This document shows positions 6,211 through 14,272 of a stretch of DNA of 30,734 bases, piece by piece (position 1 is the first letter of the stretch; every line of letters starts with the position of its first letter). The stretch is from Gp6-AA40 sp036802945 (GTDB taxonomy: Bacteria; Acidobacteriota; Vicinamibacteria; Vicinamibacterales; UBA2999), in the NCBI GenBank assembly GCA_036802945.1, contig DAIRVG010000061.1:1-30734 (forward strand), read 5' to 3'. The notes below the pieces were generated by a model. That model had not been told where the DNA came from, made no database searches, and saw nothing but the letters and a program-made list of their open reading frames with translations. Position numbers and translations under genes: made by a program.

Positions 6211-7005
6211 GTGCACCCTGTCGGGTTCCGGGATCCCTTCGACAGAACACTCTCCGCTCCAAAAATCGTCGCCGTCATCCCCGCCAGATACGAAGCCACG
6301 CGCTTACCGGGCAAACCCCTTGCCGATATCGCTGGACGTCCCATGGTCGAGCATGTTTATCGTCGCGCCGCAGCCGCGCGCGGCGTGGATGCCGTAGTCG
6401 TGGCCACCGATGACGAGCGCGTGGCCGCTGCGGTGACGGCCTTTGGCGGAATCGCGAGGATGACGCGCGCAACGCACCGCACCGGCACCGATCGCATCGC
6501 GGAAGTTGCCGCCGACCTGTCGTGCGACATCGTGCTGAACGTCCAGGGCGACGAACCGCTCATCGAACCCGAGATGATCGAGCAGGTCATCGGACCACTC
6601 GTTGCCGATGCGGCGGTCCACATGTCGACCGTGTGTTGCGCGATCCGGGATCCCGCGGACCATGGCAACCCGAACGTGGTGAAGGTCGTGAGTGACGGAC
6701 GCGGGCACGCACTGTATTTCTCTCGCGCGGCTATCCCGCACATGCGCGATATCCGGTTGCAGCCGGCGTCACGGGCCTACAAGCACATCGGGCTCTACGG
6801 TTTCCGACGCACGTTTCTTCTCAAGTTCTCTGAGCTGCCGCAAACGCCTCTCGAGCTCTCCGAGTCGCTCGAGCAGCTTCGCGCGCTCGAGCACGGCTAC
6901 GGTATTCACACGGTTGAAACACAGTACGACTCCATCGGCGTGGATACGCCCGAGGACCTGGACCGCGTGCGCCGCCAGTTGCTGGCGGTTCCGGCGCGCA
7001 CATGA
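6211..7005 (+). CDS. kdsB: 3-deoxy-manno-octulosonate cytidylyltransferase (CMP-Kdo synthetase)
   Basis: Activates Kdo with CTP to CMP-Kdo for lipid A-Kdo assembly, in the cytosol. Recognised from the nucleotide-binding IPARYEATRLPGKPLADIAG near the N-terminus, THRTGTDRIAEVA, NVQGDEPLIEPEMI, and the C-terminal YDSIGVDTPEDLDRV. Length from GTG 6211 is 264 residues, slightly above the usual 245-255. The family's normal N-terminus begins at KIVAVIPARY (residue 19), but no ATG, GTG or TTG lies between that point and 6211. GTG 6211 is also where the extended -10 box predicts transcription to start. The next gene, pyrG, starts 6 bases after the stop, so the two are probably co-transcribed, coupling CTP supply with CTP use. 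Confidence 0.93.
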   Translation: MHPVGFRDPFDRTLSAPKIVAVIPARYEATRLPGKPLADIAGRPMVEHVYRRAAAARGVDAVVVATDDERVAAAVTAFGGIARMTRATHRTGTDRIAEVAADLSCDIVLNVQGDEPLIEPEMIEQVIGPLVADAAVHMSTVCCAIRDPADHGNPNVVKVVSDGRGHALYFSRAAIPHMRDIRLQPASRAYKHIGLYGFRRTFLLKFSELPQTPLELSESLEQLRALEHGYGIHTVETQYDSIGVDTPEDLDRVRRQLLAVPART

Positions 7006-7011
7006 GGCTGC

Positions 7012-8670
7012 ATGACCCAACGACCTGACGGACGGCCAGTGAAGTACATCTTTGTCACCGGTGGCGTGGTTTCCTCGCTTGGCAAGGGACTCGCGGCGGC
7101 CTCGATCGGGCGGCTCCTGGAAGACCACGGCTACACGGTGGCGCTGCAGAAGTTCGACCCGTACATCAACGTCGACCCCGGCACAATGAGTCCCTACCAG
7201 CACGGCGAGGTCTACGTCACCGACGATGGGGCCGAAACCGACCTGGATCTCGGGCACTACGAGCGCTTCACCAGCATGGTGGCGACACGCAACAGCAACT
7301 GGACGACGGGCAAGATCTATCTGTCCGTGATTCAGAAGGAGCGGCGCGGCGACTACCTGGGGCGAACCGTCCAGGTGATTCCGCACATCACCAATGAGAT
7401 CAAGGACGCGATCCGTATCGCCGCGCGCGACGTCGACGTCGTGCTCGTCGAGATTGGCGGCACCGTCGGCGACATCGAGAGCATGCCGTTCCTCGAAGCC
7501 ATCCGGCAGTTCCGGCTCGACGTCGGCCGCGAGAACACGATCTACGTGCACCTGACGCTCGTGCCGTTCATCGGCACCGCGGGCGAGCTGAAGACCAAGC
7601 CGACGCAGCACAGCGTGCGTGACCTGCGATCGATCGGCATCCAGCCCGACATCCTGCTCTGCCGGACCGACCGCTTCCTCGATGCCGACATCAAGCGTAA
7701 GATCGCGCTCTTTTGCGACGTCCCCGAAGAGGCGGTCATTACCGCCAAAGACGTCCCGACCATCTACGAAGTACCGCTCGTCCTTGCCGCTGAAGGCCTG
7801 GATCGCATCATCCTGAAACTGTTGCACCTGCCGCAGACCGAAGCAAAGACCGAGGCGTGGCAGGAGCTCGTCCATCGCATCAAGAACCCGATCGACGAGC
7901 TGACGATCCACGTGGTCGGCAAGTACACCGGCTACGAGGATTCGTACAAAAGTCTCAACGAGGCGGTCTTTCACGGCGGATTCGCCAACAAGCTGAAAGT
8001 GCGCCTCAACTGGGTGGAGGCGGAAGCGCTCGAGAAAGAAGGCGGCGCGCGGCTCCTCGCGGATGCGCACGGCATTCTCGTTCCCGGCGGATTTGGATCG
8101 CGCGGCACGCGCGGCATGATGAAGGCGGCCGAGCACGCCCGCGCGCACGGCGTCCCGTTCTTCGGAATCTGTTATGGCTTCCAGTGGGCGACCGTCGAAT
8201 TTGCGCGCAACGTCTGCGGCCTCGAGGGCGCTGATTCCACAGAGGTCGACGAGAATGCGCCGCATAAGGTGATTTACAAGCTTCGCGACCTGCTCGGTGT
8301 CGATGAACTGGGTGGAACGATGCGGCTGGGACGTTACGCGTGCGAGCTGGCGCCCGGATCGGTCGCTGAGAGAATCTACGGCCAGAGCCTGATCTACGAG
8401 CGTCACCGCCACCGCTTCGAGTTCAACTGCCTGTACGAGTCGGCGCTGGCGCAGAGCGGCATGCGCGTATCCGGCCGCTCGCCCGATGGCAAGTTCGTCG
8501 AGATCGCAGAACTGCCGTCGCATCCCTGGTTTGTCGCCGTCCAGTTTCATCCGGAGTTCCAGTCGAAGCCGCTCCGGCCGCATCCGCTCTTTGGGAGCTT
8601 CATCGAGGCCAGCCATCGGCATAAAACTGGACAGCTCGCGCCGTTGGTTGTTGAAGCGGCGCGCAGATAG
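7012..8670 (+). CDS. pyrG: CTP synthase
   Basis: Converts UTP to CTP using ATP and glutamine, the last step of pyrimidine nucleotide synthesis. The 552-residue length is normal. The N-terminal synthetase domain shows FVTGGVVSSLGKG (14-26, ATP loop), FDPYINVDPGTMSPYQHGEV, and EIGGTVGDIES. The C-terminal class I glutaminase domain has the nucleophile Cys387 in FFGICYGFQ and the His513/Glu515 pair in VQFHPEF. Note ICYG in place of the common ICLG. ATG 7012 has GAGG a few bases upstream; GTG 7039 (VKYIFVTGG) would match the family N-terminus more tightly and is an alternative. It follows kdsB by 6 bases. A 109-base gap with an inverted repeat then separates it from kdsA. Confidence 0.97.
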   Translation: MTQRPDGRPVKYIFVTGGVVSSLGKGLAAASIGRLLEDHGYTVALQKFDPYINVDPGTMSPYQHGEVYVTDDGAETDLDLGHYERFTSMVATRNSNWTTGKIYLSVIQKERRGDYLGRTVQVIPHITNEIKDAIRIAARDVDVVLVEIGGTVGDIESMPFLEAIRQFRLDVGRENTIYVHLTLVPFIGTAGELKTKPTQHSVRDLRSIGIQPDILLCRTDRFLDADIKRKIALFCDVPEEAVITAKDVPTIYEVPLVLAAEGLDRIILKLLHLPQTEAKTEAWQELVHRIKNPIDELTIHVVGKYTGYEDSYKSLNEAVFHGGFANKLKVRLNWVEAEALEKEGGARLLADAHGILVPGGFGSRGTRGMMKAAEHARAHGVPFFGICYGFQWATVEFARNVCGLEGADSTEVDENAPHKVIYKLRDLLGVDELGGTMRLGRYACELAPGSVAERIYGQSLIYERHRHRFEFNCLYESALAQSGMRVSGRSPDGKFVEIAELPSHPWFVAVQFHPEFQSKPLRPHPLFGSFIEASHRHKTGQLAPLVVEAARR

Positions 8671-8674
8671 CATG

Positions 8675-8762
8675 CAGCTCGCAGCAGGCAGCCGGCAGTA
8701 GCGACGTCGTAAATCGAGGCGCTTCGTTACGCTGCCAGCCGCAGGCTGCCCGCTGCGGGCTG
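8675..8762. repeat. Intergenic inverted repeat, family D (CAGCCCGCAGCGGGCAGCC)
   Basis: Arms 8675-8693 and 8744-8762 are 19 bases each and complementary with 2 mismatches, around a 50-base spacer. The arms themselves are GCAGC/GGCAG short repeats, and the right side also contains small hairpins (CAGCC-GCA-GGCTG). It fills the gap between pyrG and kdsA, directly upstream of the kdsA -10 box, and may terminate the pyrG transcript. There is no T-run. Confidence 0.6.
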
Positions 8763-8767
8763 CCCAC

Positions 8768-8773
8768 TATAAT
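8768..8773 (+). promoter_or_regulatory. Consensus -10 box of kdsA (leaderless)
   Basis: TATAAT at 8768-8773 is a perfect -10 hexamer. Counting to +1 gives 8780, exactly the G of the kdsA GTG start, so the message should have no 5' leader. No Shine-Dalgarno exists before that GTG. The -35 region falls within the inverted repeat and is not recognisable. Confidence 0.55.
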
Positions 8774-8779
8774 GTCCCA

Positions 8780-9622
8780 GTGAAGCCGGTCCGGATCGGG
8801 TCCTTGTCTGTCGGTGGGGGCCACCCCCTCGCCTTCATCCTCGGCCCCTGCGTCATCGAGAGCGCGGCACACGCCCTCGAAATGGCCTCGGCGATCCATG
8901 AGGTTGCCGCGCGGTGTCAGGTGCCCGTGATTTTCAAGGCGTCGTACGACAAGGCCAATCGGACATCCGTGCAATCGTTCCGCGGGCCCGGCCTCGCTTC
9001 CGGCCTTCGGATTCTCGAGGACGTCCGCGAACGGACGGGTCTCCCCCTGTTGACCGACATTCACGATCCCGCGCACGCCGCCGCCGCAGCGGAGGTCGTC
9101 GACGTCCTGCAGATACCGGCGTTCCTCTCCCGCCAGACGGATCTGCTTGCCGCCGCGGCGCGCACCGGCAAGGCGGTCAACATCAAGAAGGGCCAATTCC
9201 TGGCGCCGAAGGACATGCGTCACGTCATTGCCAAGGTGACCGCTGAAGGCAACGAATCAGTCCTCGTCACCGAACGCGGCGTGAGCTTCGGCTACAACGA
9301 CCTGATCGTCGACATGCGGGCATTGCCGATGCTCCGCGAGCTCGGCTATCCCGTCGTCTTCGATGTGACACACGGCTTGCAGCTGCCGGGCGCGGGCGAC
9401 GGCGTCACGGCCGGCCTCGCGAAGTACATCGAGCCGCTGGCGGCTGCGGGGGTCGCCGCGGGCGTGGACGCTGTCTTCATGGAGGTCCATGACGATCCCT
9501 CCAAGGCGAAGAGCGATGCCGCCAACGCGCTGCGCCTCGACCGGCTCGAGGCGCTGATCATGAAACTGAAACGGATTGACGCCGCGGCGCGCGAGACGAC
9601 GACCGCGGGAGCGCGCGCATGA
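8780..9622 (+). CDS. kdsA: 3-deoxy-8-phosphooctulonate synthase (Kdo-8-phosphate synthase)
   Basis: Condenses phosphoenolpyruvate with arabinose-5-phosphate to Kdo-8-phosphate. Product is 280 residues, the usual length. Motifs: FILGPCVIES (19-28), FKASYDKANRTS, LLTDIHDP, IPAFLSRQTDLL, NIKKGQFLAP, TERGVSFGYNDL and VFDVTHGLQLPG, ending with FMEVHDDP. Cys24 in GPCVIES, where the metal-free E. coli type has Asn, marks the metal-dependent class. GTG 8780 is the start: it gives the normal N-terminus and lies at the predicted transcription start. The stop overlaps the next gene, kdsD, as ATGA (9619-9622), indicating translational coupling of consecutive Kdo-pathway enzymes. Confidence 0.96.
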   Translation: MKPVRIGSLSVGGGHPLAFILGPCVIESAAHALEMASAIHEVAARCQVPVIFKASYDKANRTSVQSFRGPGLASGLRILEDVRERTGLPLLTDIHDPAHAAAAAEVVDVLQIPAFLSRQTDLLAAAARTGKAVNIKKGQFLAPKDMRHVIAKVTAEGNESVLVTERGVSFGYNDLIVDMRALPMLRELGYPVVFDVTHGLQLPGAGDGVTAGLAKYIEPLAAAGVAAGVDAVFMEVHDDPSKAKSDAANALRLDRLEALIMKLKRIDAAARETTTAGARA

Positions 9623-10599
9623 GCCGGGTCACGGACATCGACCTGGGACTCGCGCGAAGAGTCCTTCAGACGGAAGCGGCTGCTATTCTCTCGCTCGTCG
9701 ACCGTATCGACGAGCGCTTCGAAAAGGCTGTACGAATCTTGGCCGAGTGCCGCGGGCGCGTGATCGTGACCGGCACGGGCAAGTCCGGCATCATCTGTCG
9801 CAAAATTGCCGCAACGCTGTCGAGCACCGGCACACCTGCCATCTTCTTGCACCCTGCGGATGCACCTCACGGCGATTTCGGCGTGCTCCAGGCCGATGAT
9901 GTCGTGATTGCGTTGTCGAACAGCGGCGAGACGGATGAGCTCCTCGAATTTGTCAAACGGATAGGGGCGCGTCTCATCGCGATGACTGGAGACTCCACAT
10001 CGTCTCTGGCTCAGGCGGCGGATGTGACGTTGGATTGCCAGGTGTCTGAGGAGGCCTGCCCGATGAACCTCGTCCCGACGGCAAGTACCACGGCCGCGCT
10101 CGCCCTTGGCGACGCGCTCGCGATGACCCTGCTTGTCGCCAAGGGGTTCCGCGAAGAGGACTTTGCCAATCTTCACCCCGGGGGCAAGCTGGGCAAGCGC
10201 CTGATGCGCGTCGAGCGTCTGATGCACGACGGCGATGCACCAATCGTCCGGTTGGACACGCTGATGCCGGCGGTGATGCAGGAGATGTCCGACAAGAGCC
10301 TCGGCATGACGTGTGTCGTCGACACCGAGAATCGACTCGTCGGGATCATCACCGACGGCGATCTCCGGCGCCACCTGATTGCCGCGCAGAGAGATGCTGG
10401 GAGCCGATCGATTCTCGAACTGATGGCATCCGACGTCATGACGCCCAATCCCGTGACGATCAAACGCGCCATGCTGGCGGTCGAAGCCCTGCGCCGCATG
10501 GAAGAGCGAAAGATCACGTCAATTGTGGTCGTCGGTGCCGAGCACCAGGTCGAGGGGGTCGTCCATCTCCACGACCTCTGGCGCACGCAACTCTTCTAG
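9619..10599 (+). CDS. kdsD: Arabinose-5-phosphate isomerase (KdsD/KpsF)
   Basis: Isomerises ribulose-5-phosphate to arabinose-5-phosphate, the substrate of KdsA. Product is 326 residues. An N-terminal SIS sugar-isomerase domain (about 38-175) has TGTGKSG (51-57), HPADAPHGD and SNSGETDE (100-107). Then come NLVPTASTTAALALGDALA and the LHPGGKLGKRL linker typical of the family, and two CBS domains (about 205-265 and 272-326; TDGDLRR is in the first). The start overlaps the kdsA stop. Catalytic and domain features are intact. Confidence 0.95.
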   Translation: MSRVTDIDLGLARRVLQTEAAAILSLVDRIDERFEKAVRILAECRGRVIVTGTGKSGIICRKIAATLSSTGTPAIFLHPADAPHGDFGVLQADDVVIALSNSGETDELLEFVKRIGARLIAMTGDSTSSLAQAADVTLDCQVSEEACPMNLVPTASTTAALALGDALAMTLLVAKGFREEDFANLHPGGKLGKRLMRVERLMHDGDAPIVRLDTLMPAVMQEMSDKSLGMTCVVDTENRLVGIITDGDLRRHLIAAQRDAGSRSILELMASDVMTPNPVTIKRAMLAVEALRRMEERKITSIVVVGAEHQVEGVVHLHDLWRTQLF

Positions 10600-10609
10600 G
10601 CTCCTGGCA

Positions 10610-11845
10610 ATGGGCGAGTACTTCCCACTGCTTGCCGTCCTCTTCGCTCTCCTGGCGGGCCTGGTCGTCGGGAAAGCATGGGAACGCTACAAGCTCCGCG
10701 ACGGCCGCTGGATCGATCGGCGGCGGCTGCGCGAGACTCCGCACTACATGCTGGGCCTCAATTTCCTCGTCGACAACCAGGTGGACCAGGCGATCGACGA
10801 GCTCACGCAGGCGACGAGCATCGGCGACACCGACGCCCTCGAGCTCCAGATGATCCTCGGCAACCTGTATCGCGCGAAAGGGCAGGTCGGCCGCGCAATC
10901 AACGTGCACCAGGCGCTCCTGCAGCGTCCGGATCTCACCAAGCTGGAACAGGCCTACGTGCAACTCTGCCTGGCGCTCGACTTCCGCCATGGAGGGTTCG
11001 TGGACCGCGCGCTCGAAGCGTTCCAGGAAGTCGTCAGGGTCGATCCGAAGAACCGGTACGCGCTCGTCAACCTGCAGAAGCTGTACGAGGAGCAGCATCA
11101 GTGGCCCGACGCGCTGAACGTTCGAGAGCAGATCTCGAAGATCGACGGTGGCAACCGCCCGGACGATCAGCAGATCCTGGGATTTCTCACCAACGAGATC
11201 GGCAGCGTCCGCCGGCGCAATGGCGAGGCGGACGCGGCAGGGCGCGCGTTCTCAGAGGCGATCGAGATCGACCTCCGCACGGCGCCCGCGTACTTGAACC
11301 TTGGCGATGTGCGTGAGCAGCAGGGCAACCTGTCCGCGGCCATTAACGCATGGGAAACGCTGACGCAGGCCGTGCCGGATCGGGCACACCTCGCGTTCGA
11401 TCGCCTGCAGCGTGCCTACACCACGCTCGGCGCACCTCGCCGCTTCGTCGATCTCTGCCAGCGGCTCGTCGCGCAGAACCCGCAGGACTGGCGCGCCCGG
11501 CTTGCGCTTTCGCAACACCTGACCAACGAAGGACACCATCGGCAGGCGCTCGACGTGCTGTTCGACGCGATTCCGCACAACCCGCACGGACTCGCCATTC
11601 ACCAGCAGATCTGGCACACGCTCTCGGCGCTCGGCCTCGAGCCGTCGCTTGTCCGCCGGTATGTCACGCTGACCCGCGAAGCCGTCTTCTATCTCGACCC
11701 GCACGTCTGCGTGCGCTGCCGCTACCGGACCACTGAGCTGCTCTGGCAATGCCCGCAGTGCCACGAGTGGAATACCTTCGTCGAAGAGCGACTCGCGCCG
11801 GCCAAGGACAGCCCGACGGCGGAGTTGGAGCCTACCGAGCCGTAG
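10610..11845 (+). CDS. lapB: LapB/YciM-type TPR protein with C-terminal zinc ribbon
   Basis: LapB controls LPS amount in enterobacteria by guiding FtsH to degrade LpxC. The 411-residue product has the family architecture: an N-terminal TM helix (about 5-22) followed by KAWERYK, a run of TPR units (about 45-345), and a rubredoxin-like zinc ribbon with Cys367-x2-Cys370 and Cys381-x2-Cys384 (CVRCRY and CPQCHEW). The start at ATG 10610 gives the expected TM-first N-terminus; a longer in-frame reading from 10523 lies inside kdsD and is rejected. It is 10 bases after kdsD and 4 bases before coaE, so it belongs to the Kdo operon. That the LpxC/FtsH role holds in this phylum is inference. Confidence 0.9.
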   Translation: MGEYFPLLAVLFALLAGLVVGKAWERYKLRDGRWIDRRRLRETPHYMLGLNFLVDNQVDQAIDELTQATSIGDTDALELQMILGNLYRAKGQVGRAINVHQALLQRPDLTKLEQAYVQLCLALDFRHGGFVDRALEAFQEVVRVDPKNRYALVNLQKLYEEQHQWPDALNVREQISKIDGGNRPDDQQILGFLTNEIGSVRRRNGEADAAGRAFSEAIEIDLRTAPAYLNLGDVREQQGNLSAAINAWETLTQAVPDRAHLAFDRLQRAYTTLGAPRRFVDLCQRLVAQNPQDWRARLALSQHLTNEGHHRQALDVLFDAIPHNPHGLAIHQQIWHTLSALGLEPSLVRRYVTLTREAVFYLDPHVCVRCRYRTTELLWQCPQCHEWNTFVEERLAPAKDSPTAELEPTEP

Positions 11846-11849
11846 GCGA

Positions 11850-12461
11850 GTGCCAGACACAGGTCGCGTCCGCCGCGTGGCGCTTACCGGTGGCATAGCT
11901 ACCGGCAAGAGCTATGTACGGTCACGCTTCGAGCTGCTCGGCGTACCCACGATTGATGCGGATACATTGGCCCGCGACGCAGTGGCACCCGGCACGCCTG
12001 GCCTGACCGAGGTCGTTCGCCGCTTCGGGCCGGATATCTGCGATTCGACCGGCGCGCTGGATCGAAAGAAACTCGGCGCGATCGTGTTTTCGGACGCCGA
12101 CGCTAGACAAGCGCTCGAAGGGATCATTCATCCGTTCGTGCGTGAGATGACGGACAAATGGTTCGCGTCGCTCGACCCTGCGCGGTACCCATTCGCGATC
12201 GCTGATATTCCCCTCCTCTTCGAAGGGCGGCGAGAACGTGGCTTCGACAAGGTCATCGTGGTCGCATGCGAGCCGGCCACGCAGCTTCGACGAGTGATAA
12301 CGCGCGACGGCATCAGCCCGGACGATGCGCGATTGCGAATAGCAGCACAGCTGCCTATTGAGGAGAAGGCCGCAAAGGCCGACTACGTCATTCGCACAGA
12401 CGGAACCTTCGATGAGACCGATCGACAGATCGAGCAGGTCCTGGCTCAAATCCGTTCCTGA
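11850..12461 (+). CDS. coaE: Dephospho-CoA kinase
   Basis: Phosphorylates dephospho-CoA in the last step of coenzyme A synthesis. Product is 203 residues, the usual length. P-loop GGIATGKS (14-21), IDADTLARD, LGAIVFSD, IHPFVREM, IPLLFEGR in the lid/acceptor region, and TRDGISPDDARLRIAAQLP near the C-terminus. The start is GTG 11850, 4 bases after the lapB stop, so it is translationally linked to that gene. It is the last gene of the plus-strand cluster. Confidence 0.95.
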   Translation: MPDTGRVRRVALTGGIATGKSYVRSRFELLGVPTIDADTLARDAVAPGTPGLTEVVRRFGPDICDSTGALDRKKLGAIVFSDADARQALEGIIHPFVREMTDKWFASLDPARYPFAIADIPLLFEGRRERGFDKVIVVACEPATQLRRVITRDGISPDDARLRIAAQLPIEEKAAKADYVIRTDGTFDETDRQIEQVLAQIRS

Positions 12462-12496
12462 GCGTTGGGTTGAAGAGATTCAGTGCGGTAGGGCGC

Positions 12497-12536
12497 GCTG
12501 ACCTGTCAGGGAGTGTGTGCGTTTCGACAGGCCAGC
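12497..12536. terminator. Weak hairpin after coaE
   Basis: Arms 12497-12507 (GCTGACCTGTC) and 12526-12536 (GACAGGCCAGC) pair over 11 bp with one mismatch around an 18-base loop. It lies between the convergent coaE and PEP-CTERM genes. There is no T-run, so a terminator role is only a positional guess. Confidence 0.35.
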
Positions 12537-12554
12537 GTATGTCTGAAGCGCGGT

Positions 12555-13187
12555 TTATGCCTGCGCGTGCGTCCTCTTGCGGCGGTTTCGCAAGATCGCG
12601 ATCAAACCAAGCCCTCCGGTCCCGAGGAGGAGGAGGGACGTGGGTTCAGGGACGGCATTTAGGTCCACTGGTGCCAGGAAACCTCGAATCTCGCCGCCCG
12701 GATACAGAGTTGAATGAATGTTTAGATACGCGCGGCCCGAGGTGATGCCGCTGAAAAGCGCAGCCTCCGCGAGTGCCGTCGTGCCGCCACTATCAGTGAT
12801 CCATCCCGCCCTGTAGCTCGACGCCAACGTCATGTCGAGGGTGTTGTCATAGGCGCCCGCGATAGCCCCGCTGGGAAACCCGGTGAAGGTTGGGGTTGTC
12901 GTCGTGACCGGACCCAGGGTGTCCGCCGTGTTTGCGTCGCCTGGACCGTTGATCACGTGAATGTGAGAAGCGGTATTGCCGGCGAGCAGATCCTGAAACG
13001 TGACTTGAACACGCATTGTGTGAAGGGCCGCGTCAATGGTGACAAGCGCAAATCCGGTCCCCGGCGATGTGTTCGCGGGTGATTCCGCCGGCCCCGATAG
13101 AGCCGCAGAGAAGAGGATCGGTGACGCGGTGGCCGGTCGTATCGCCCCCGTCATCATGAGCAGCACCAGCACGACTTTCCATTTCAT
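12555..13187 (-). CDS. CHRD-domain protein with PEP-CTERM sorting signal
   Basis: Product is 210 residues. Sec signal peptide 1-22 (KVVLVLLMMTGAIRPATAS), a CHRD domain (about 24-172; FSAALSGPAESP, SHIHVINGPGDA, RAYLNIHSTLYPGGEIRGFL), then a C-terminal PEP-CTERM signal: VPEP (179-182), a TM helix and an RNRRKR basic tail. Such proteins are exported, cleaved and anchored or released by an exosortase, usually linked to exopolysaccharide. No exosortase is in the window. The role of CHRD itself is not well known. The ATG at 13187 has a purine-rich AAAGGAAA upstream; an in-frame extension to 13232 would bury the signal peptide and is rejected. A sigma-54-like site lies about 110 bases upstream. Confidence 0.93.
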   Translation of the reverse strand: MKWKVVLVLLMMTGAIRPATASPILFSAALSGPAESPANTSPGTGFALVTIDAALHTMRVQVTFQDLLAGNTASHIHVINGPGDANTADTLGPVTTTTPTFTGFPSGAIAGAYDNTLDMTLASSYRAGWITDSGGTTALAEAALFSGITSGRAYLNIHSTLYPGGEIRGFLAPVDLNAVPEPTSLLLLGTGGLGLIAILRNRRKRTHAQA

Positions 13188-13308
13188 AGAGTCCAATTTC
13201 CTTTCAGCCCTCGGCCGAGGCGACGCAGACAAAAGGCGCCGCCGACGGAGCCAACTTCGACAACACTCCTGATATTCCGAAGAATCTAGAGGGACCGCAC
13301 CGGCGCCA

Positions 13309-13323
13309 GCAATGCGACGGCCA
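13309..13323 (-). promoter_or_regulatory. Candidate sigma-54 promoter of the PEP-CTERM gene
   Basis: On the minus strand, TGGCCGTCGCATTGC (13323 down to 13309), followed by T, has GG and GC exactly 12 bases apart as in -24/-12 promoters and matches TGGC-N7-TTGCT. The -24 half departs from TGGCAC at two positions. Transcription would start near 13297, giving a leader of about 110 bases. PEP-CTERM genes are under RpoN/PrsR control in some bacteria, which supports the call. Confidence 0.5.
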
Positions 13324-13348
13324 CAGGTAATTGATGAGTCGGATGCCG

Positions 13349-14272
13349 TCAGACCCGAGTCTTCGCGGCCCGCAACGTGTTCTTCATCAGCATCGTAATG
13401 GTCAACGGACCGACGCCGCCGGGAACCGGCGTCAACGCGCCAGCGACGTCCGCGACTTCAGGGTGAACGTCTCCGACAAGCACCGATCCTTTCGAGCGGA
13501 AGACCTGGAGCCGTGGGTGTCCGTCACGGAACAGCAGTTGTGCAACGGCCGAGTCGGTCACCTTGTTCATGCCCACATCGATGACCGTCGCCCCCGGCTT
13601 CACAAATGTCCTCGTCACGAGGCCCGCCCGGCCGACGGCCGCAACGAGAATGTCCGCCTGACGGCAGACGTCGGCGAGGTTCGGCGTTCGCGAATGGCAG
13701 ATGGTCACCGTCGCATCGCGATGCAGCAGAAGCAGCGCCATCGGTTTCCCAACGATCTCGCTGCGGCCGATGACGACGGCGTGCCGGCCCGCGATCGGGA
13801 TCGACTCGCGCTCGAGCATCTCGATGATCCCGGAGGGCGTGCACGCGACGAGCGTTGCGCGTTTCTGAACAAGCAACCCCACGTTCACCGGGGTAAGCCC
13901 GTCGACGTCCTTCTCTGGAGCAATCGAGTCGAAGACATGCTGTTCCGCATTCGCCCCCATTGCCTTCGGGAGCGGCGACTGCACCAGGATGCCGTCGTGC
14001 GCCGCGCTTCGGTTCAGCCGGTCGACCAGCGCCAGCGTGTCCGCGAGCGTCGCGCTGGCCGGCAACCGCTCGAGGTCGGCGCGGAAGCCGATCTCGGCGC
14101 CTGCCTTCAGCTTGTTGCGCACGTAAACTTCAGACGCCGGGTCTTCGCCGACAAGGACGATTCCCAGCCCGGGCGGCCGCCCGTGCGCCGCCGCAAAAGC
14201 CGCAACCTCCGGCCTGATTTCTTCCTGCATGGTCCGGGCAAGCGCCTGCCCGTCCAGCATCCTCGCTGTCAT
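13349..14272 (-). CDS. folD: Bifunctional methylene-THF dehydrogenase/methenyl-THF cyclohydrolase
   Basis: Interconverts 5,10-methylene-, methenyl- and 10-formyl-tetrahydrofolate with NADP. Product is 307 residues (the family is about 285-300). Catalytic Tyr50/Lys54 in EVYVRNK, ILVQSPLP, PEKDVDGLTPVNVG, CTPSGIIEML, the NADP site VVIGRSEIVGKPMALLLL, and GDVHPEVADVAGALTPVPGG with VGPLT. All signature motifs are intact. Its ATG overlaps the stop of the upstream potassium-channel gene as ATGA (14269-14272), so the two are translationally coupled although functionally unrelated. The C-terminus has a short basic tail. Confidence 0.96.
   Translation of the reverse strand: MTARMLDGQALARTMQEEIRPEVAAFAAAHGRPPGLGIVLVGEDPASEVYVRNKLKAGAEIGFRADLERLPASATLADTLALVDRLNRSAAHDGILVQSPLPKAMGANAEQHVFDSIAPEKDVDGLTPVNVGLLVQKRATLVACTPSGIIEMLERESIPIAGRHAVVIGRSEIVGKPMALLLLHRDATVTICHSRTPNLADVCRQADILVAAVGRAGLVTRTFVKPGATVIDVGMNKVTDSAVAQLLFRDGHPRLQVFRSKGSVLVGDVHPEVADVAGALTPVPGGVGPLTITMLMKNTLRAAKTRV

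Noticed and set aside
6769..8673. 634-codon minus-strand frame opposite pyrG
   Set aside because: Lies wholly antisense to pyrG/kdsB, whose motifs are intact; composition (Asp/Arg/Val-rich, no domain) is typical of the mirror frame of a GC-rich gene.
10523..10609. Upstream extension of lapB
   Set aside because: Lies within kdsD; the TM-first N-terminus at ATG 10610 matches the LapB family.
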